Shown here piece after piece: positions 33,757 through 45,782 of a DNA stretch of 64,000 nucleotides. This DNA is from Siphonodentalium dalli (lineage: Eukaryota > Mollusca > Scaphopoda > Gadilida > Siphonodentaliidae). Position 1 is the first letter of the stretch. Each line of letters opens with the position of its first letter. Location of the stretch: NCBI GenBank assembly GCA_032622095.1, contig CP136065.1, forward strand, positions 23,300,134 through 23,364,133. Reading direction: 5' to 3'. The translations under genes and the position numbers were made by a program. The notes beneath the pieces are model-generated. The model worked only from the letters and a program-made list of their open reading frames with translations. It searched no databases and had not been told where the DNA came from.

Positions 33757-36700
33757 CTGAAAATGTTATAAAATGCTGTAAAATGTACAATATTTGAAGT
33801 TATAATCAGAAATCATTGAAGTTTAGTAGTGAGACCATCACATTCAATAAAAGATTGGTCTGCAATACTTGAATCAAGTGTCTTGGCTGTCCATTCGAGC
33901 ATATATCACAGCCATTGGATCTAAATGAGATTTGAAATGGTTGTTTGCCTTCATGACTGCTTTAAAATTATCTGAATATCTTTTTTTGTCTGTCTGTACA
34001 TATATCTCAGCCATGGGTTGCGGATCTGAACAATATTTGTTATGGAGGTTCATAATCATGACTACTTTCAAATGGGGAGGGGGGCAAAGTTTCCATTCAA
34101 GAGCAGTCCTTTGTTTATTTAATATGTTGGTTCCGACCCATCCAATTTCAATGTGGCGCTAAGGGGGTATGCCAGCATCGAGGTGCAACATCTTGTTTAT
34201 CGATTGTTCATCAAATTAGTGGTCAATTTTTTTTCTCATTCTGTTTGATTTTAAGACTTAGTCATATGTGTCAGAAAAACCAGGTGCAAACAAAGTTTAG
34301 CTGGATTTGACATGATTTTCGGCATGTTTCAACATATACTATAACAATAACAGGTCAGTTATTTCAAGCCTTGCCTCTTGTCAAATACAAACCAAACATG
34401 AGCTGTCGCCCGGTGTAACACGTCATCTCCCCCCGGGATATCTCCCCCCCCCCCCACTCTGGATATCTCCCCCCCCCCCATATATGACTAAAAAATAATT
34501 TCACTCATTTGATATCCTTTGGTCCTCAAATGGCCAGAAAATAGTTTTTTGAGATATAGTAATATATATTTTTTTCTCAAGTGACAAATTTTATTTTCTC
34601 ACACTTTTCATAGTTTGATAATGAAATGGCCAAAACAATTTTTTTTTTAAATAATATTTTTATTTATTATACACTGAACAGTGAATTATAGAAAAAAACA
34701 CGTTTAGATAAACATCGATATCACCCAGAAGGGGATATAGAATAATATACTTTCACACTAGCTCGCGCGTGCGACCGATTCACTTGCGTGTACCAATACT
34801 GTTTCCGGTTTGTACTGTTGAAGAAGGACAAAGTAAAAGAACCCATTGTGATATTCTAATTTATATTATATTCACTGATGTTACATTTATAATAAAAAAT
34901 CTATTTTATGTTGAAATTCAACATATTTATGGGAACGAGTAATTTTGGGGTCATTTGGCCCAAAAACATGGCCGCCAGCAGCCATCTTTGATTTCACTCT
35001 TTGTATGACTAAATCATTTAGCACGGGCTACAGGTCGTACCTTTAGTCCGATCATCATAAAATTTGTCATGGATATTAACAATGACATGTAGATGGGAAC
35101 GAGTAATTTTGGGGTCATTCGGCCAAAAAACATGGTCGCCAGCAGCCATCTTGGATTTGACTCTTTGTATGACTAAATCCTTTAGCACGGGCTACAGGTC
35201 CTACTTTTAGTCTGATCATCATAAAATTTGTCAAGAATGTTAATAATCACATGTAGATGGGAACGAGTCATTTTGGGGTCATTCGGCCGAAAAACATGGC
35301 CGCCAGCAGCCAACTTGGATTTTACTCTTTGTATGACTAAATCCTTTAGCACGGGCTACAGGTCGTACCTTTAGTCTGATCATCATAAAATTTGTCATGG
35401 CTATTGATATTGGAATGTAGATGGGAACGAGTCATTTTGGGGTCATTCGGACAAAAACATGGCCACCAGTGGCCATCTTGGATTTCAAAATTTAATCCAT
35501 TAGCACGGGCCACAGGTCGTACTGTTTGTCTGATCATCATGAAATTTGTCATGGATGATAATATTGATATGTAGATGGGAACGAGTCATTTTGGGGTCAT
35601 TCGGCCAAAAAACATGGTCGCCAGCAGCCATTTTGGATTTTACTCTTTGTATGACTAAATCCTTTAGCACGGGCTACGGGTCGTACCTTTAGTCTGATCA
35701 TCATAAAATTTGTCATGAATGTTAATACTGACATGTAGATGGGAACGAGTCATTTTGGGGTCATTCGGCCAGAAAACATGGCTGCCAGCAGCCATCTTGG
35801 ATTTTACTCTTTGTATGACTAAATCCTTTAGCACGGGCTACAGGTCGTACATTTAGTCTGATCATCATAAAATTTGTCATGGCTGTTGAAATTGGAATGT
35901 AGATGGGAACGAGTCATTTTGGGGGTCATTCGGACAAAAAACATGGCCGCCAGCATCCATCTTGCATTTAAAAATTTAATCCATTAGCACGGGCCACAGT
36001 TCGTACTGTTCGTCTGATCATCATGAAATTTGTCATGGATGTTAATATTGACATGTAGATGGGAACGAGTAATTTTGGAGTTATTTGGCCAAAAAACATG
36101 GCCGCCAGCAGCTATCTTGGATTTTACTCTTTGTATGACTAAATTCTTTAGCCAGGGCTACAGGTCGTACATTTAGTCTGATCATCATAAAATTTGTCAG
36201 GAATGTTAATGAAAGTGTCAATGACACTGTAGCTCAACTTGGAAAGGGAATAATTTAATATATTACAGTCAATGGAGCGATTAGGAATGTGGAAAGTTGA
36301 ATGTCTAATACTAGTTTATAGACATGAAGAGAAAAGTAAAATCCAAGATGGCTGCTGGCGGCCATGTTTTCGGCCGAATGACCCCAAAATGAGTCGTTCC
36401 CATCTACATGTCATCGTTAACATCAATGACAAATTTTATGACGATCAGACTAAAGGTACGACCTGTAGCCCATGCTATAGAATTTAGTCATACAAAGAGT
36501 AAAATCCAAGATGGCTGCTGGCGGCCATGTTTTTTGGCCGATTGACCCCAAAATGACTCGTTCCAATCTACATGTCATTGTTAACATCCATGACAAATTT
36601 GATGATGATCAGACTAAAGGTACGACCTGTAGCCCATGCTAAAGAATTTAGTCATACAAAGAGTAAAATCCAAGATGGCTGCTGGCGGCCACGTTTTTTC

Positions 36701-39700
36701 CGCCAAATGACCCCAAAATTACTCGTTCCCATCTACATATCAACATTAACATCCAGGACAAATTTCATGATGATCAGACGAATCGTACAACCTGTGGCCC
36801 GTGCTAATCGATTAAATTTTGAAATCCAAGATGGCCGCTGGCGGCCATGTTTTTTGTCCGAATGACCCCAAAAAGGCTCGTTCCCATTTACATTCCAATT
36901 TCAACAGCCATGAAAAATTTTATGATGATCAGACTAAAGGTACGACCTGTAGCCCGTGCTAAAGGATTTAGTCATACAAAGAGTAAAATCCAAGATGGCT
37001 GCTGGCGGCCATCTTTTTTGGCCGAATGACCCCAAAATGACTCGTTCCCATCTACATGTCATTGTTAACATCCATGACAAATTTTATGATGATCAGACTA
37101 AAGGTACGACCTGCAGCCCGTGATAAAGAATTTAGTCATACAAAGAGTAAAATCTAAGATGGCTGCTGGTGGCCATGTTTTTTGGCCGAATGACCCCAAA
37201 ATTACTCGTTCCCATCTACATGTAAATATTATCATCCATGACAAATTTCATGATGATCAGACAATCAGTACGACCTGTGGCCCGTGCTAATGGATTAAAT
37301 TTTGAAATCCAAGATGGCCGCTGGCGGCCATGTTTTTTGTCCGAATGACCCCAAAATGACTCGTTCCCATCTACATTCCAATATCAACAGCCATGACAAA
37401 TTTTATAATGATCAGACTAAAGGTACGACCTGTAGCCCGTGCTAAAGGATTTAGTCATACAAAGAGTAAAATCCAAGATGGCTGCTGACGGCCATGTTTT
37501 TTGGCCGAATGACCCCAAAATGACTCGTTCCCATCTACATGTGATTATTAACATTCTTGACAAATTTTATGATGATCAGACTAAAAGTAGGACCTGTAGC
37601 CCGTGCTAAATGATTTAGTCATGCAAAGAGTAAAATCCAAGACGGCTGCTGGCGGCCATGTTTTTTGGCCGATTGACCCCAAAATGACTCGTTCCTATCT
37701 ACATGTCATTGTTAACATCCATGACAAATTTGATGATGATCAGACTAAAGGTACGACCTGTAGCCCGTGCTAAAGAATTTAGTCATACAAAGAGTAAAAT
37801 CCAAGATGGCTGCTGGCGGCCATGTTTTTGGGCCGAATGACCCCATAATTACTCGTTCCCATCTACATGTCAATATTAACATCCATGACAAATTTCATGA
37901 CGATCAGACGAACAGTGCGACCTGTGGCCCGTGCTAATGGATTGAATTTTGAAAACAAAAATGGCCACTGGCGGCCATGTTTTTTCGTCCGAATGACCCC
38001 AAAATGACTCGTTCCCATCTACATTCCAATTTCAACAACCATGATAAATTTCATGATTATCAGACTAAAGGTACGACCTGTAGCCCGTGCTAAAGGATTT
38101 AGTCATACAAAGAGTAAAATCGAAGATGGCTGCTGGCGGCCATGTTTTTTGGCCGAATGACCCCAAAATTACTCGTTCCCATCTACATGTCAATATTAAC
38201 ATCCATGACAAATTTCATGACGATCAGACGAACAGTACGGCCTGTAGCCCGTGCTAATGGATTGAACTTTGAAATCTAAGATGGCCGATCAAAGGTACGA
38301 CCTGTAGCCTCTATTGTTGACGCGTTACGTACACACGCACACACGCACACACGGACGACGGACGACAAAGCCATGGCAATAGCTCAAACTTTACAAAGTA
38401 AAGTTGAGCTAATAATGACATGTAGATGGGAACGAGTCATTTTGGGGTCATTTGGCGAAAAAACATGGCCGCCAGCAGCCATCTTGGATTTTACTCTTTG
38501 TATGACTAAATCCTTTAGCACGGGCTACAGGTCCTACTTTTAGTCTGATCATCATAAAATTTGTCATGAATGTTAATAATGACATGTAGATGGGAACGAG
38601 TCATTTTGGGGTCATTTGGCGAAAAAACATGGCCGCCAGCAGCCATCTTGGATTTTACTCTTTGTATGACTAAATTCTTTAGCACGGGCTGCAGGTCGTA
38701 CCTTTAGTCTGATCGTCATCAAATTTGTCATGGATGTTAACGATGACATGTAGATGGGAACGACTCATTTTGGGGTCATTCGGCCCGAAAACATGGCCGC
38801 CAGCAGCCATTTTGGATTTTACTTTTCTCTTCATGTCTATAAACTAGTATTAGACATTCAACTTTCCACATTCCTAATCGCTCCATTGACTGTAATACAT
38901 TAAATTATTCCCTTTCCAAGTTGAGCTACAGTGTCATTGACACTTTCATTTTGCTTTATATAGTCATGAAACAGCGAGAAGTTAATTTCTCGCCGTTTCA
39001 TGACTATATAAAGCAAAACAAGCAATAAATCCATACAATGATTTTTTCGTCATGTACATGTAGGTGCTGGGTGGGGGGAGATATCCTGACCTGGACATTT
39101 CCCCTAAGTAGAAATCACAGAACCATGACCATTTTCGATCACATATACAGATTTATTTTGGATCTTTGGAAGTACCCATTATCTCATATATATTTTGAAG
39201 ACCTCTGTCTGTCTGTCTGTTTGTTTGTCTGTCATTAATACAAATCTACGATTCTTGACCGATCGGGATGAAACTTGGTACGTGTATGTAGTTTGACCAG
39301 GCGGTCGTCGTTGTCGTATTGGTGAGCCCGTGTGACGCCCGTGCAGCGCATGCGCAGACGAGATCTCGGAAACGGGTGGAGCTATCGACTTGAAATTTGC
39401 TATGTGAATGTATCTTGCCCCGGATAGGAATTTTATCGGGTCGCCGAGCCCGTGCGACGCCAGCTTCGCGCATGCGCAGACCATATCTCGGAAACGGGTG
39501 GAGCTATCGACTTGAAATTTGGTTTTTGAATAGCCCGGACAACGTCGGGCTCATCGGCTAGTCTAATATATATTTTGGAACTTCTGTATGTATATATATA
39601 TATACTAGAAGGTGACCCGACTTCGTCCGGGTTTGACCTTGAATTGACCATTTTGAAGGTCAAGGTCAGTTGGGGTAACAATTTGACCCGTCCAAAACAC

Positions 39701-42700
39701 ACTGCCCAGACAAAAGTACCCGACAAAAGTACCCGTCGAAATCCATCCTGTTTTACCCGATTTGACCTAGAATTGATCATTTTGAAGGTCAAGGTCAGGT
39801 CGGGATCACGATTTGACCCGTCCAAAACACTCAGTGGACAAAAGTAACCCTATGTATCAAATTTCGTGGAAATCCCATCAAAAATCGCGATTTGACCTTG
39901 AATTGACCCGATTTCAAGATCAAGGTCATGTCGCACGGGCAAATGAATAGGCTTATGAGTCTCCCCACACTAGTATCCCTAGACACCAAGTTTCATCGAA
40001 ATCCCGTGATATTCGGGCGTTTGACCTTGAAATGACCCGATTTCAAGGTCACATCGCACGGGCAAGTTAATAGGCCTATGCCACTCCCCGGCCGAAAATA
40101 CCCCCACATACCAAGTTTCATCGAAATCGGCTCGGCCGTTTCGAGTCCATCGCGAACAGACAGACACACAGACATATCTTCCAAAATATATAATAGACTA
40201 GCCGATGAGCCCGACGTTGTCCGGGCTATTCAAAAACCAAATTTCAAGTCGATAGCTCTACCCAGCCCGACGTTGTCCGGGCTATTCAAAAACCAAATTT
40301 CAAGTCGATAGCTCTACCCGCACGGGCTCGGCGACCCGATAAAATTCGTATCCGGGGCAAGATACATTCACATACCAAATTTCAAGTCGATAGCTCCAGC
40401 CGTTTCCGAGATCTCGTCTGCGCATGCGCGAAGCGGGCGCCGCACGGGCTCGCCAATACGACAACGACGACCGGTCAAACTACACACACGTACCAAGTTT
40501 CGTCCCGATCGGTCGAGAATCGTAGATTTGTATAAACTAGAGGTGTGACTGTCCCAATGGGACTACGGATACCCCCCTGTTTTTAAAATACTAAGATGTT
40601 TCACATGTCAGTAAACATTTAGTTAAAATAATAAAATAACAGTTCCCATTGCAGGTGTACAACCATAACCCTAATCTTAAACCTATTGACCGAAAAATGT
40701 AGGAATAAAAGCTTGGACAAAATTATGTATGTTGAAAAAGGGGAATTACTCCACACAAAAAATGTTGGACAGACGTCATAATCGCAGGGGCACAGGTTCC
40801 CATGGTACTAAATATCAGAGCCAAGATTAAAAAACATTGACCGAAAAATGTAGGAATAAAAGCTCGGACAAAATTATGCATGTTGCAAAAAAAGTTTCTA
40901 AGTCGAAAAAGGGGGATAACTCCACCAAAAAATGTCGGACAGACGTCATAATCATACAAGTTCCCATGGTACTAAATATCTGTGCCACGTTTTAAAAAAA
41001 TTGACCGAAAAATGTAGGAATAAAAGCTCGGACAAAAGTTACATGTTGCGAAAAATTTCTAAGTCGAAAAAGGGGGGATAACTTCACAAAACAAAGTCCG
41101 ACAGACGTCATAATCGCAGGTGCACAGGTTCCCATGGTGGTTGATGTCTGTACCAAGTATCACGGAAATTGATCAAAAAACGACTGAGAAAAACTCCGGA
41201 CAAATTTGTGTCCACGGACGGACGACGGACGGACAAGCTGACTCCAGTATACCCCCCCTAACTTCGTTGCGGGGGGTATAATGACATACATACAGACAGA
41301 CATACAGACAGAGGTCTTCAAAATATATATGAGATGTGTGTGTGTTATAGATTTGAAAATTGCTCGAACGATCTGACTCAATTTGGGTATTTGATCCTGG
41401 GAACAATATGGGGGGGGGTCCAATTACATGTGCAACCTTGACCTCTCTCATATACGCTCATGTAGGCATGTTTCTGGATCGATCGAACAATAGTTTTTTT
41501 CTTTCTCCTGATAAAGGCGATCACAAAGAAATCCCTAAATAGCCCGGATGAAGTCCGGCACATTAGCTAGTCTATTATATATTTTGGAACTTCTGTCTAT
41601 GTACTCTTGTGTGCCAAATAATAGTACAGGGTGGAATAATAGTACACGGCGGAAAATGGGGACAAAATTAATAATAGTACAGGGTGGAATAATAGTACAG
41701 GGCGGAAAAATGGGGACAAAATTAATAAAAGGTCAATAGACCTCATGTCCGCCTCTAAGTGTCGGCTTGATACGACTGTTGTTTGCGCATAAAAACCTGT
41801 CTTTAGTGCTAGTAAACCTACATACCAAATTTAATTTCATTCAGTACACATTTACTAAAGTTATCATCTGGAAACCTCAAATTGGCAAAAATTCTAAGTA
41901 AAAAAGGGACATAACTCTGGTGAAAATTGGCGGGCGGAACTTGACCTGTGTTTTGCTGGGAGAAAGACACATACCAACTTTGGTTCAGATCAAATAATCT
42001 AAACTGGAGTTATCGGTTGGAAACCAAAAATGTTAACAGACGGTCAAATTCTAAGTCGAAAAAGGGACATAACTCTGGTGAAAATTGGCGGACGGAACCA
42101 GAATTCGAACTTGACCTGTCTTCTCTGCTAGTAAACCCACATACCAAATTTAATTTAATTTGGTTCGCTTTAACTAAAGTTATCATCCGGAAACCTCGGA
42201 CGGACGGATGCACGTACTGATTATAATAGTCCTCCGAACCCGTTGGGTTGGCGGACAAAAAGGGGCATAACTCTGCCAAAAATGGTCGGGCAGAACCCAA
42301 GTTCGAACTTGACCTGTGTTTTGCTGGGAGAAAGTAATATACCAAATTTGGTTTGAATCCGATTAACTCTACTAAAGTTATCATCCGGAAACCAACTTTC
42401 AGGGATTTCTAAGTAAAAAAAGGGGCATAACTCTGGTGAAAATTGGCGGACGGAACCAGAATTTGAACTTGACCTGTCTTTTCTGCTAGTAAACCCACAT
42501 ACCAAATTTAATTTAATTTGGTTCACGCACGCACGGACCGACGTGCTGATTATAATAGTCCTCCGAACCCGTTGGGTCGGCGGACAATAATAGTACAGGT
42601 CGGAATAATAGTACAGGGTGATAACGCCGGGGTTTTCCCCTGAGTATTGTCACACTCGTACTGAGATTTCTAGTGCACTATTATCTCTATCATTTCATTC

Positions 42701-45700
42701 AAATCAATTTTTTGTATTACTAATATGAATTTGGATATTTCATGTCATAGTCGTTTCAATGTCCAAGTATGATCCTACAGTGAATGAATTTAACTATCAT
42801 ACACTAATTTCAGTGTCAATCTGACATTATTATTTACACCTTGTCCTATGTCCAGTGTCTGGAATTTCTGCCAAAAATAAATAGATCCAAATAACACCCC
42901 AACCAAGAAATAGTATGAATAGTTTTCAATTGTCTTCAAATATCAATTTCAAGTCATTTTATTGCACAACTGATACCTAGTTTAGCCGTGTGTAATATCA
43001 CCATTGCAGAGTTGTGAGTTTTGGGGAAGTTTGGGACTCCATGCATACTGCCCAGTTTGTTATTTCTGCTCGTGACTGTAGATATACAGCGCGCTCGACA
43101 GTCTGCAGACCACGTGGGAATTAAGACACCGGGAAGAGAGGTGTTTTAAATTGTAAAATCAACAAAGCGGTAATTGGGTCATGGGGGCAACTTTTAACAC
43201 GCTGTGTCTTTTTATTGGAATTAGAAAAAGTCATGCGTTACTAATTTGAATTCTGTGCCGTTCAAAAACGGCTATCATTTCGTAATTCCAATGTTAAACA
43301 CAAATTATTAACTGCACCCCCACGGAGCCCCGAACCAGTGACGCCATGCTTTATATCATCACTAAAAGCAGAACGTTCCATTGCGTCATTGGGATAACTG
43401 GTTAGCGACTGTTGCGAACCATGTGGTTCCCATCATAGTACATTCAACCATCATTACCGAGTCACCAGAGATATGTGGGCTGATCAAAAGTAGACTCGTC
43501 CGCTGTTTTGTCGGAACATGATGCAAGCGTTTTTCCACGTGTCCAAATATTTACAACCAGCTGACTGTCCCGCGAATATACACATTTGATGAAGAAAAAA
43601 AAACCGATAAACTAAATAGTTTGCCGAGTTCTTCGTGGACAAATCCATTGATATTTAATAATCGTACAGGTGCGAATAAGGATCGTACAGGGCGGATTTT
43701 TTATTGATAATTAATAATACATGTACGATTATTTGGCCCCCGAGAGTATGTATATATATGTGTGTGTTATAGACTCGAAAACTGCTCGACCAATCCGACT
43801 CAAATTTGGTATGTATGCCTCGGGAAGAATATGGGCGGGTCCAATTTCACGTGTGACCGTGTCCTTGACCTCACTCATATACGCTCATATGACATGTTTC
43901 TGGACCTCGACCTATCTCACTCAAATTTGGTATGTAGGCCTACTTTGATCCCAGGAACAATATGGGCGGGTCCAATTACATGTGTGACCAATCCGACTCA
44001 AATTTGGTATGTATGCCTCGGGAAGAATATGGGCGGGTCCAATTTCACGTGTGACCGTGTCCTTGACCTCGCTCATATATGCTCATATAGGCATGTTTCT
44101 GGACCTCGACCGATCGGACTCAATTTTGTTCCCGGGAACAATATGGGCTGGTCCAATTTCATGTGCGACCATATCCTTGACCTCGCTCATATAGGCATGT
44201 TTCTGCACCGATCGAACAATAGTTTGTCCAGACGCTGTATATTCTGTCCAGACGGAGGCGATCACAAAGAAATCCCTAACTAGAGGTGCGACTGTCCCAA
44301 TGGGACTACGGATACCCCCCTGTTTTTAAAATACTAATATGTTTCACATGTCAGTAAACATTTAGTTAAAATAATAAAATAACAGTTCCCATTGCAGGTG
44401 TACAACCATAACCCTAATCTTAAACCTATTGACCGAAAAATGTAGGAATAAAAGCTTGGACAAAATTATGCATGTTGTGAAAAAATTTCTAAGTCGAAAA
44501 AGGGGAATAACTCCACACAAAAAATGTCGGACAGACGTCATAATCGCAGGTGCACAAGTTCCCATGGTACTAAATATCTGTGCCACGTTTTTAAAAAATT
44601 GACCAAAAAATGTAGGAATAAAATCTCGGACAAAAGTATACATGTTGTGAAAATTTTCTAAGTCGAAAAATGGGGGATAACTCCACCAAAAAAAGTCCGA
44701 CAGACGTCATAATTGCAGGTGCACAGGTTCCCATGGTGGTTGATGTCTGTGCCAAGTTTCACGGAAATTGATCCAAAAACGACTGAGAAAAAATCAGGAC
44801 AAATTTGTGTCCACGGACGGACGACGGACGGACAAGCTGACTCCAGTATACCCCCCTAACTTCGTTGCGGGGGGTATCAATAGATATATTTGTAAAATGG
44901 AAAAAAAATAATCAATATTTCCAGATAAACAAAGATGAGTAACTCTAAAACGGAAAACAGGCCTTTAAATTAGTGTTATTTACAGAATGAGGTCCCCAGA
45001 GGTTGAATTTAGTGATGCTATCCTGCATAGCGTGCTAGCATCACCAAATTCACACTCTGGGGACCTCATTCTGCATGGCCTCATCTGCTATGGGAGACAT
45101 AGACTAAGATTGAAGTTCCCAAATGGTGAATATTGGGAACCTTGATTATGCAATGTGTTTGGGAAATTGTTAAAATTATCCGGATATAAATACGGGCTGT
45201 AGGGTGTGCCAATGTATTCAAATTTGAAATCTAAGATGGCTGCTGGTGACCATGTTTTTGATCAAAATTTGATAGCTCCAATCTATAGGTCACCCTGAAG
45301 CTACATATGAAGGTTGGTGAAGATCAGATGATTATCATGAGGGATGCGCCTTGTAGGGCATGCTGAAGGAAATTGTTGACGCACGAAAGCACACACGATG
45401 GATGCCAACCCATGGCAATAGCTCAAACTTATCTTTGTAAAGTTGAGCTAAAAATATGTCAAATGGTAAACGAGGACTTACTGGACCATCCAGACCCAAT
45501 TTGTGCATCAGGTTCTTCTCCCAGTAAGGTCTCCCAAATAAATTTTTAACTCGACGAGCCATTAGAACCATACTGGGTTCGTCAGCTTTCTGGCTGCATT
45601 CCTCATTCTGTTCTTGCAGCTCGTAAAGTACATTTTTCCATCTGTCAACATTTCGAGGTATTCGCTTTGGAAACTGGTAATGATAGTAGTCTAATGGTTT

Positions 45701-45760
45701 GGACCCTGTGTGGCAAACTTGAGAGGCAAGTGTTTGTTGACATCTTAGTAAACACAGTGC
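33352..45760 (-). CDS. MRPL30: Mitochondrial ribosomal protein L30 (uL30m), 5' end not found
   Basis: Component of the mitochondrial large ribosomal subunit. Two - strand exons were found, 45758-ward end at 45760 down to 45482 and 33756 down to 33352, joined in phase 0 across an 11.7-kb intron; together they encode 227 residues. The join reads GRPYWEKNLMHKLGLDGP then TKKYRVFKNTPKENEKLRTV, then KHLIEIVPVKFPYG. This matches the RPYWEK...LGL and VKHLIRIKPLKLPQG signatures of animal MRPL30. The C-terminal extension past the L30 fold is charged and longer than in human. No ATG precedes the first found exon in frame, so at least one short 5' exon, with the start of the mitochondrial targeting sequence, lies further upstream (higher coordinates). 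The gene is convergent with the helicase gene. Confidence 0.88.
33880..34100. repeat. Two degenerate repeat units in the MRPL30 intron
   Basis: TCAGCCATGGG and TCACAGCCATTGG, each followed by GATCT(A/G)AA, mark two units about 110 bp apart with tttgtctgtctgtacat-like DNA. Decayed relatives of the other 160-bp modules. Confidence 0.4.
34428..34482. repeat. C-rich direct repeat
   Basis: GGATATCTCCCCCCCCCC occurs twice, with runs of 10 to 13 C. A similar GGGGGGAGATATCCTG is at 39074, inverted. Confidence 0.6.
34920..38953 (+). mobile_element. Satellite-bearing Helentron-like element (outer copy, E2), interrupted
   Basis: Units of about 163 bp, recognised by GATGGGAACGAGTCATTTTG and CAGCAGCCATCTTGGATTT, run on + from about 34930 (starts near 34931, 35095, 35257, 35420, 35575, 35739, 35902, 36057) and resume at 38410-38830. 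Units alternate between a 163-bp form and a 155-bp form lacking the CTCTTTGTATGAC segment. The right end has AAGTTGAGCTAC, then the short palindrome AGTGTCATTGACACT, ending near 38953. The left end is truncated. The copy E1 (36211-38410) is inserted in it. Confidence 0.8.
36211..38410 (-). mobile_element. Satellite-bearing Helentron-like element (inner copy, E1)
   Basis: In reverse orientation to E2 and complete. On the - strand it starts TTAGCTCAACTTTACTTTG, passes a (CGGACGA)-like and CACACG-rich segment, then about 12 units of the 163-bp satellite, then the subterminal inverse AAGTTGAGCT and a hairpin (GTGTCATTGACAC). The outer array reads GAATGTTAAT | E1 | AATAATGACATG against a unit consensus GTTAATAATGACATG, so the insertion point and a 3-bp AAT duplication are visible. 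No ORF is coding; long frames are array shadows. Confidence 0.82.
38949..39018. repeat. Near-perfect palindrome, ~32-bp arms
   Basis: TTTTGCTTTATATAGTCATG at 38950 is inverted at the right end (CATGACTATATAAAGCAAAA), with GCGAGAA / TTCTCGC inside and a 6-nt loop. It abuts the end of E2. Confidence 0.8.
39182..39561 (+). mobile_element. Helitron copy H1, 380 bp
   Basis: Starts TCTCATATATATTTTGAAG and ends with the hairpin GCCCGGACAACGTCGGGC, a spacer and CTAG (39558-39561). The body carries GCGCATGCGCAGAC twice. The next base begins another Helitron 5' end. Confidence 0.8.
39562..39604 (+). mobile_element. Helitron 5' end fragment H2
   Basis: TCTAATATATATTTTGGAAC follows H1's CTAG with no gap. 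Only about 43 bp remain before the inverted H3. Confidence 0.6.
39605..40197 (-). mobile_element. Helitron copy H3, 593 bp
   Basis: On the - strand it begins TCTATTATATATTTTGGAAG (40197 downward) and ends with hairpin CCCGGACGAAGTCGGG and CTAG (39608-39605). The body contains repeated AAGGTCAAGGTCA and CCCGATTTCAAGGTCA segments. Confidence 0.75.
40198..41333 (-). mobile_element. Helitron copy H4, split by a Helentron-like insertion
   Basis: Same family as H1, inverted. The 3' CTAG at 40201-40198 touches the 5' TC of H3. About 60 bp around the 3' hairpin is duplicated (40208-40320). The 5' end (TCTCATATATATTTTGAAG) is found at 41333 downward, on the far side of the insertion 40537-41279. Confidence 0.75.
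40537..41279 (-). mobile_element. Helentron-like element with tandem core, copy 1
   Basis: On the - strand it begins ATACCCCCCGCAACGAAG, then has three to four tandem units of about 155-165 bp (marked by TGACCGAAAAATGTAGGAAT on +), then the subterminal inverse GGGGGGTAT, the hairpin GTCCCATTGGGAC and CTAG. A 5' short repeat, central array, 3' inverted copy and terminal hairpin is the plan of Helentron-associated elements such as DINE-1. It sits inside H4. Confidence 0.75.
41334..41570 (+). mobile_element. Helitron 3' part H6
   Basis: Ends with hairpin GCCCGGATGAAGTCCGGC and CTAG (41567-41570); the body matches 43750-44279. The 5' end is missing. The next base starts TCTATTATATATTTTGGAAC of the following copy. 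Confidence 0.65.
41571..44279 (+). mobile_element. Helitron copy H8, split by a 2.1-kb inverted-repeat element
   Basis: 5' end TCTATTATATATTTTGGAAC at 41571; its body resumes at about 43740 (GTGTGTGTTATAGACTCG) with internal duplications of CTCAAATTTGGTATGTA. It breaks off at 44279 where H6 continues with the 3' hairpin, because copy 2 of the Helentron-like element inserted there. The 173-codon frame in it is a repeat shadow. Confidence 0.6.
41613..43738. mobile_element. Inverted-repeat element X with ~160-bp internal units
   Basis: GCCAAATAATAGTACAGG (41613) is inverted as CCTGTACGATCC ... ATCGTACATG ... AATCGTACA, ending GTACGATTATTTGGC (43738). Units of about 160-290 bp between 41830 and 42530 share ATAACTCTGGTGAAAATTGG and CATACCAAATTTAATTT. 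TAATAGTACAGG(G/T)(T/C)GGAA words repeat near both ends of the array. No ORF. Confidence 0.6.
44280..44877 (-). mobile_element. Helentron-like element with tandem core, copy 2
   Basis: Same ends as the copy at 40537 (CTAG-hairpin GTCCCATTGGGAC on one side, GGGGGGTAT on the other), with two to three core units instead of three to four. It interrupts H8 just before the expected 3' hairpin. Confidence 0.75.
44983..45073. repeat. Hairpin, 38-bp arms, GCAGAATGAGG family
   Basis: CAGAATGAGGTCCCCAGAG at 44983 is inverted at 45036-45073 with a 15-nt loop. Family member of 28711-28804. Confidence 0.8.
45185..45453 (-). mobile_element. Decayed relative of the 163-bp-satellite element
   Basis: A single satellite-like unit (AAGATGGCTGCTGGTGACCA) is followed by GACGCACGAAAGCACACACG and CCATGGCAATAGCTCAAACTT ... 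AAAGTTGAGCTA. This is the same terminus as E1. It ends 29 bp downstream of the MRPL30 exon. Confidence 0.7.
45482..45760 (-). CDS. MRPL30: MRPL30 internal exon
   Basis: 93 codons, phase 0 at both ends. The acceptor reads TTCTTTCAG|GCA and the donor CCA|GTAAGT on the - strand. It starts with ALCLLRCQQTLASQVCHTGS, consistent with part of a mitochondrial presequence. It then has YYHYQFPKRIPRNVDRWKN and ends in the conserved GRPYWEKNLMHKLGLDGP. A piggyBac-type repeat begins about 22 bp upstream of the acceptor. Confidence 0.88.
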
Positions 45761-45782
45761 CTGAAAGAAGATAATGGGATTG

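Noticed and set aside
34920-38830. Regular direct repeats that might suggest a CRISPR-like array
   Set aside because: Units are about 163 bp, contiguous with no unique spacers, and lie in an animal intron; this is satellite DNA inside transposons.
39433-39847. Overlapping frames on both strands of 90-130 codons
   Set aside because: They lie across two Helitron ends in opposite orientation and have no domain.
42010-42526. - strand frames of 101-124 codons
   Set aside because: They are shadows of the ~160-bp units in element X; the same peptide recurs once per unit.
43762-44283. 173-codon + strand frame
   Set aside because: It runs through internally duplicated Helitron DNA; its repeated peptide blocks mirror the DNA repeats.
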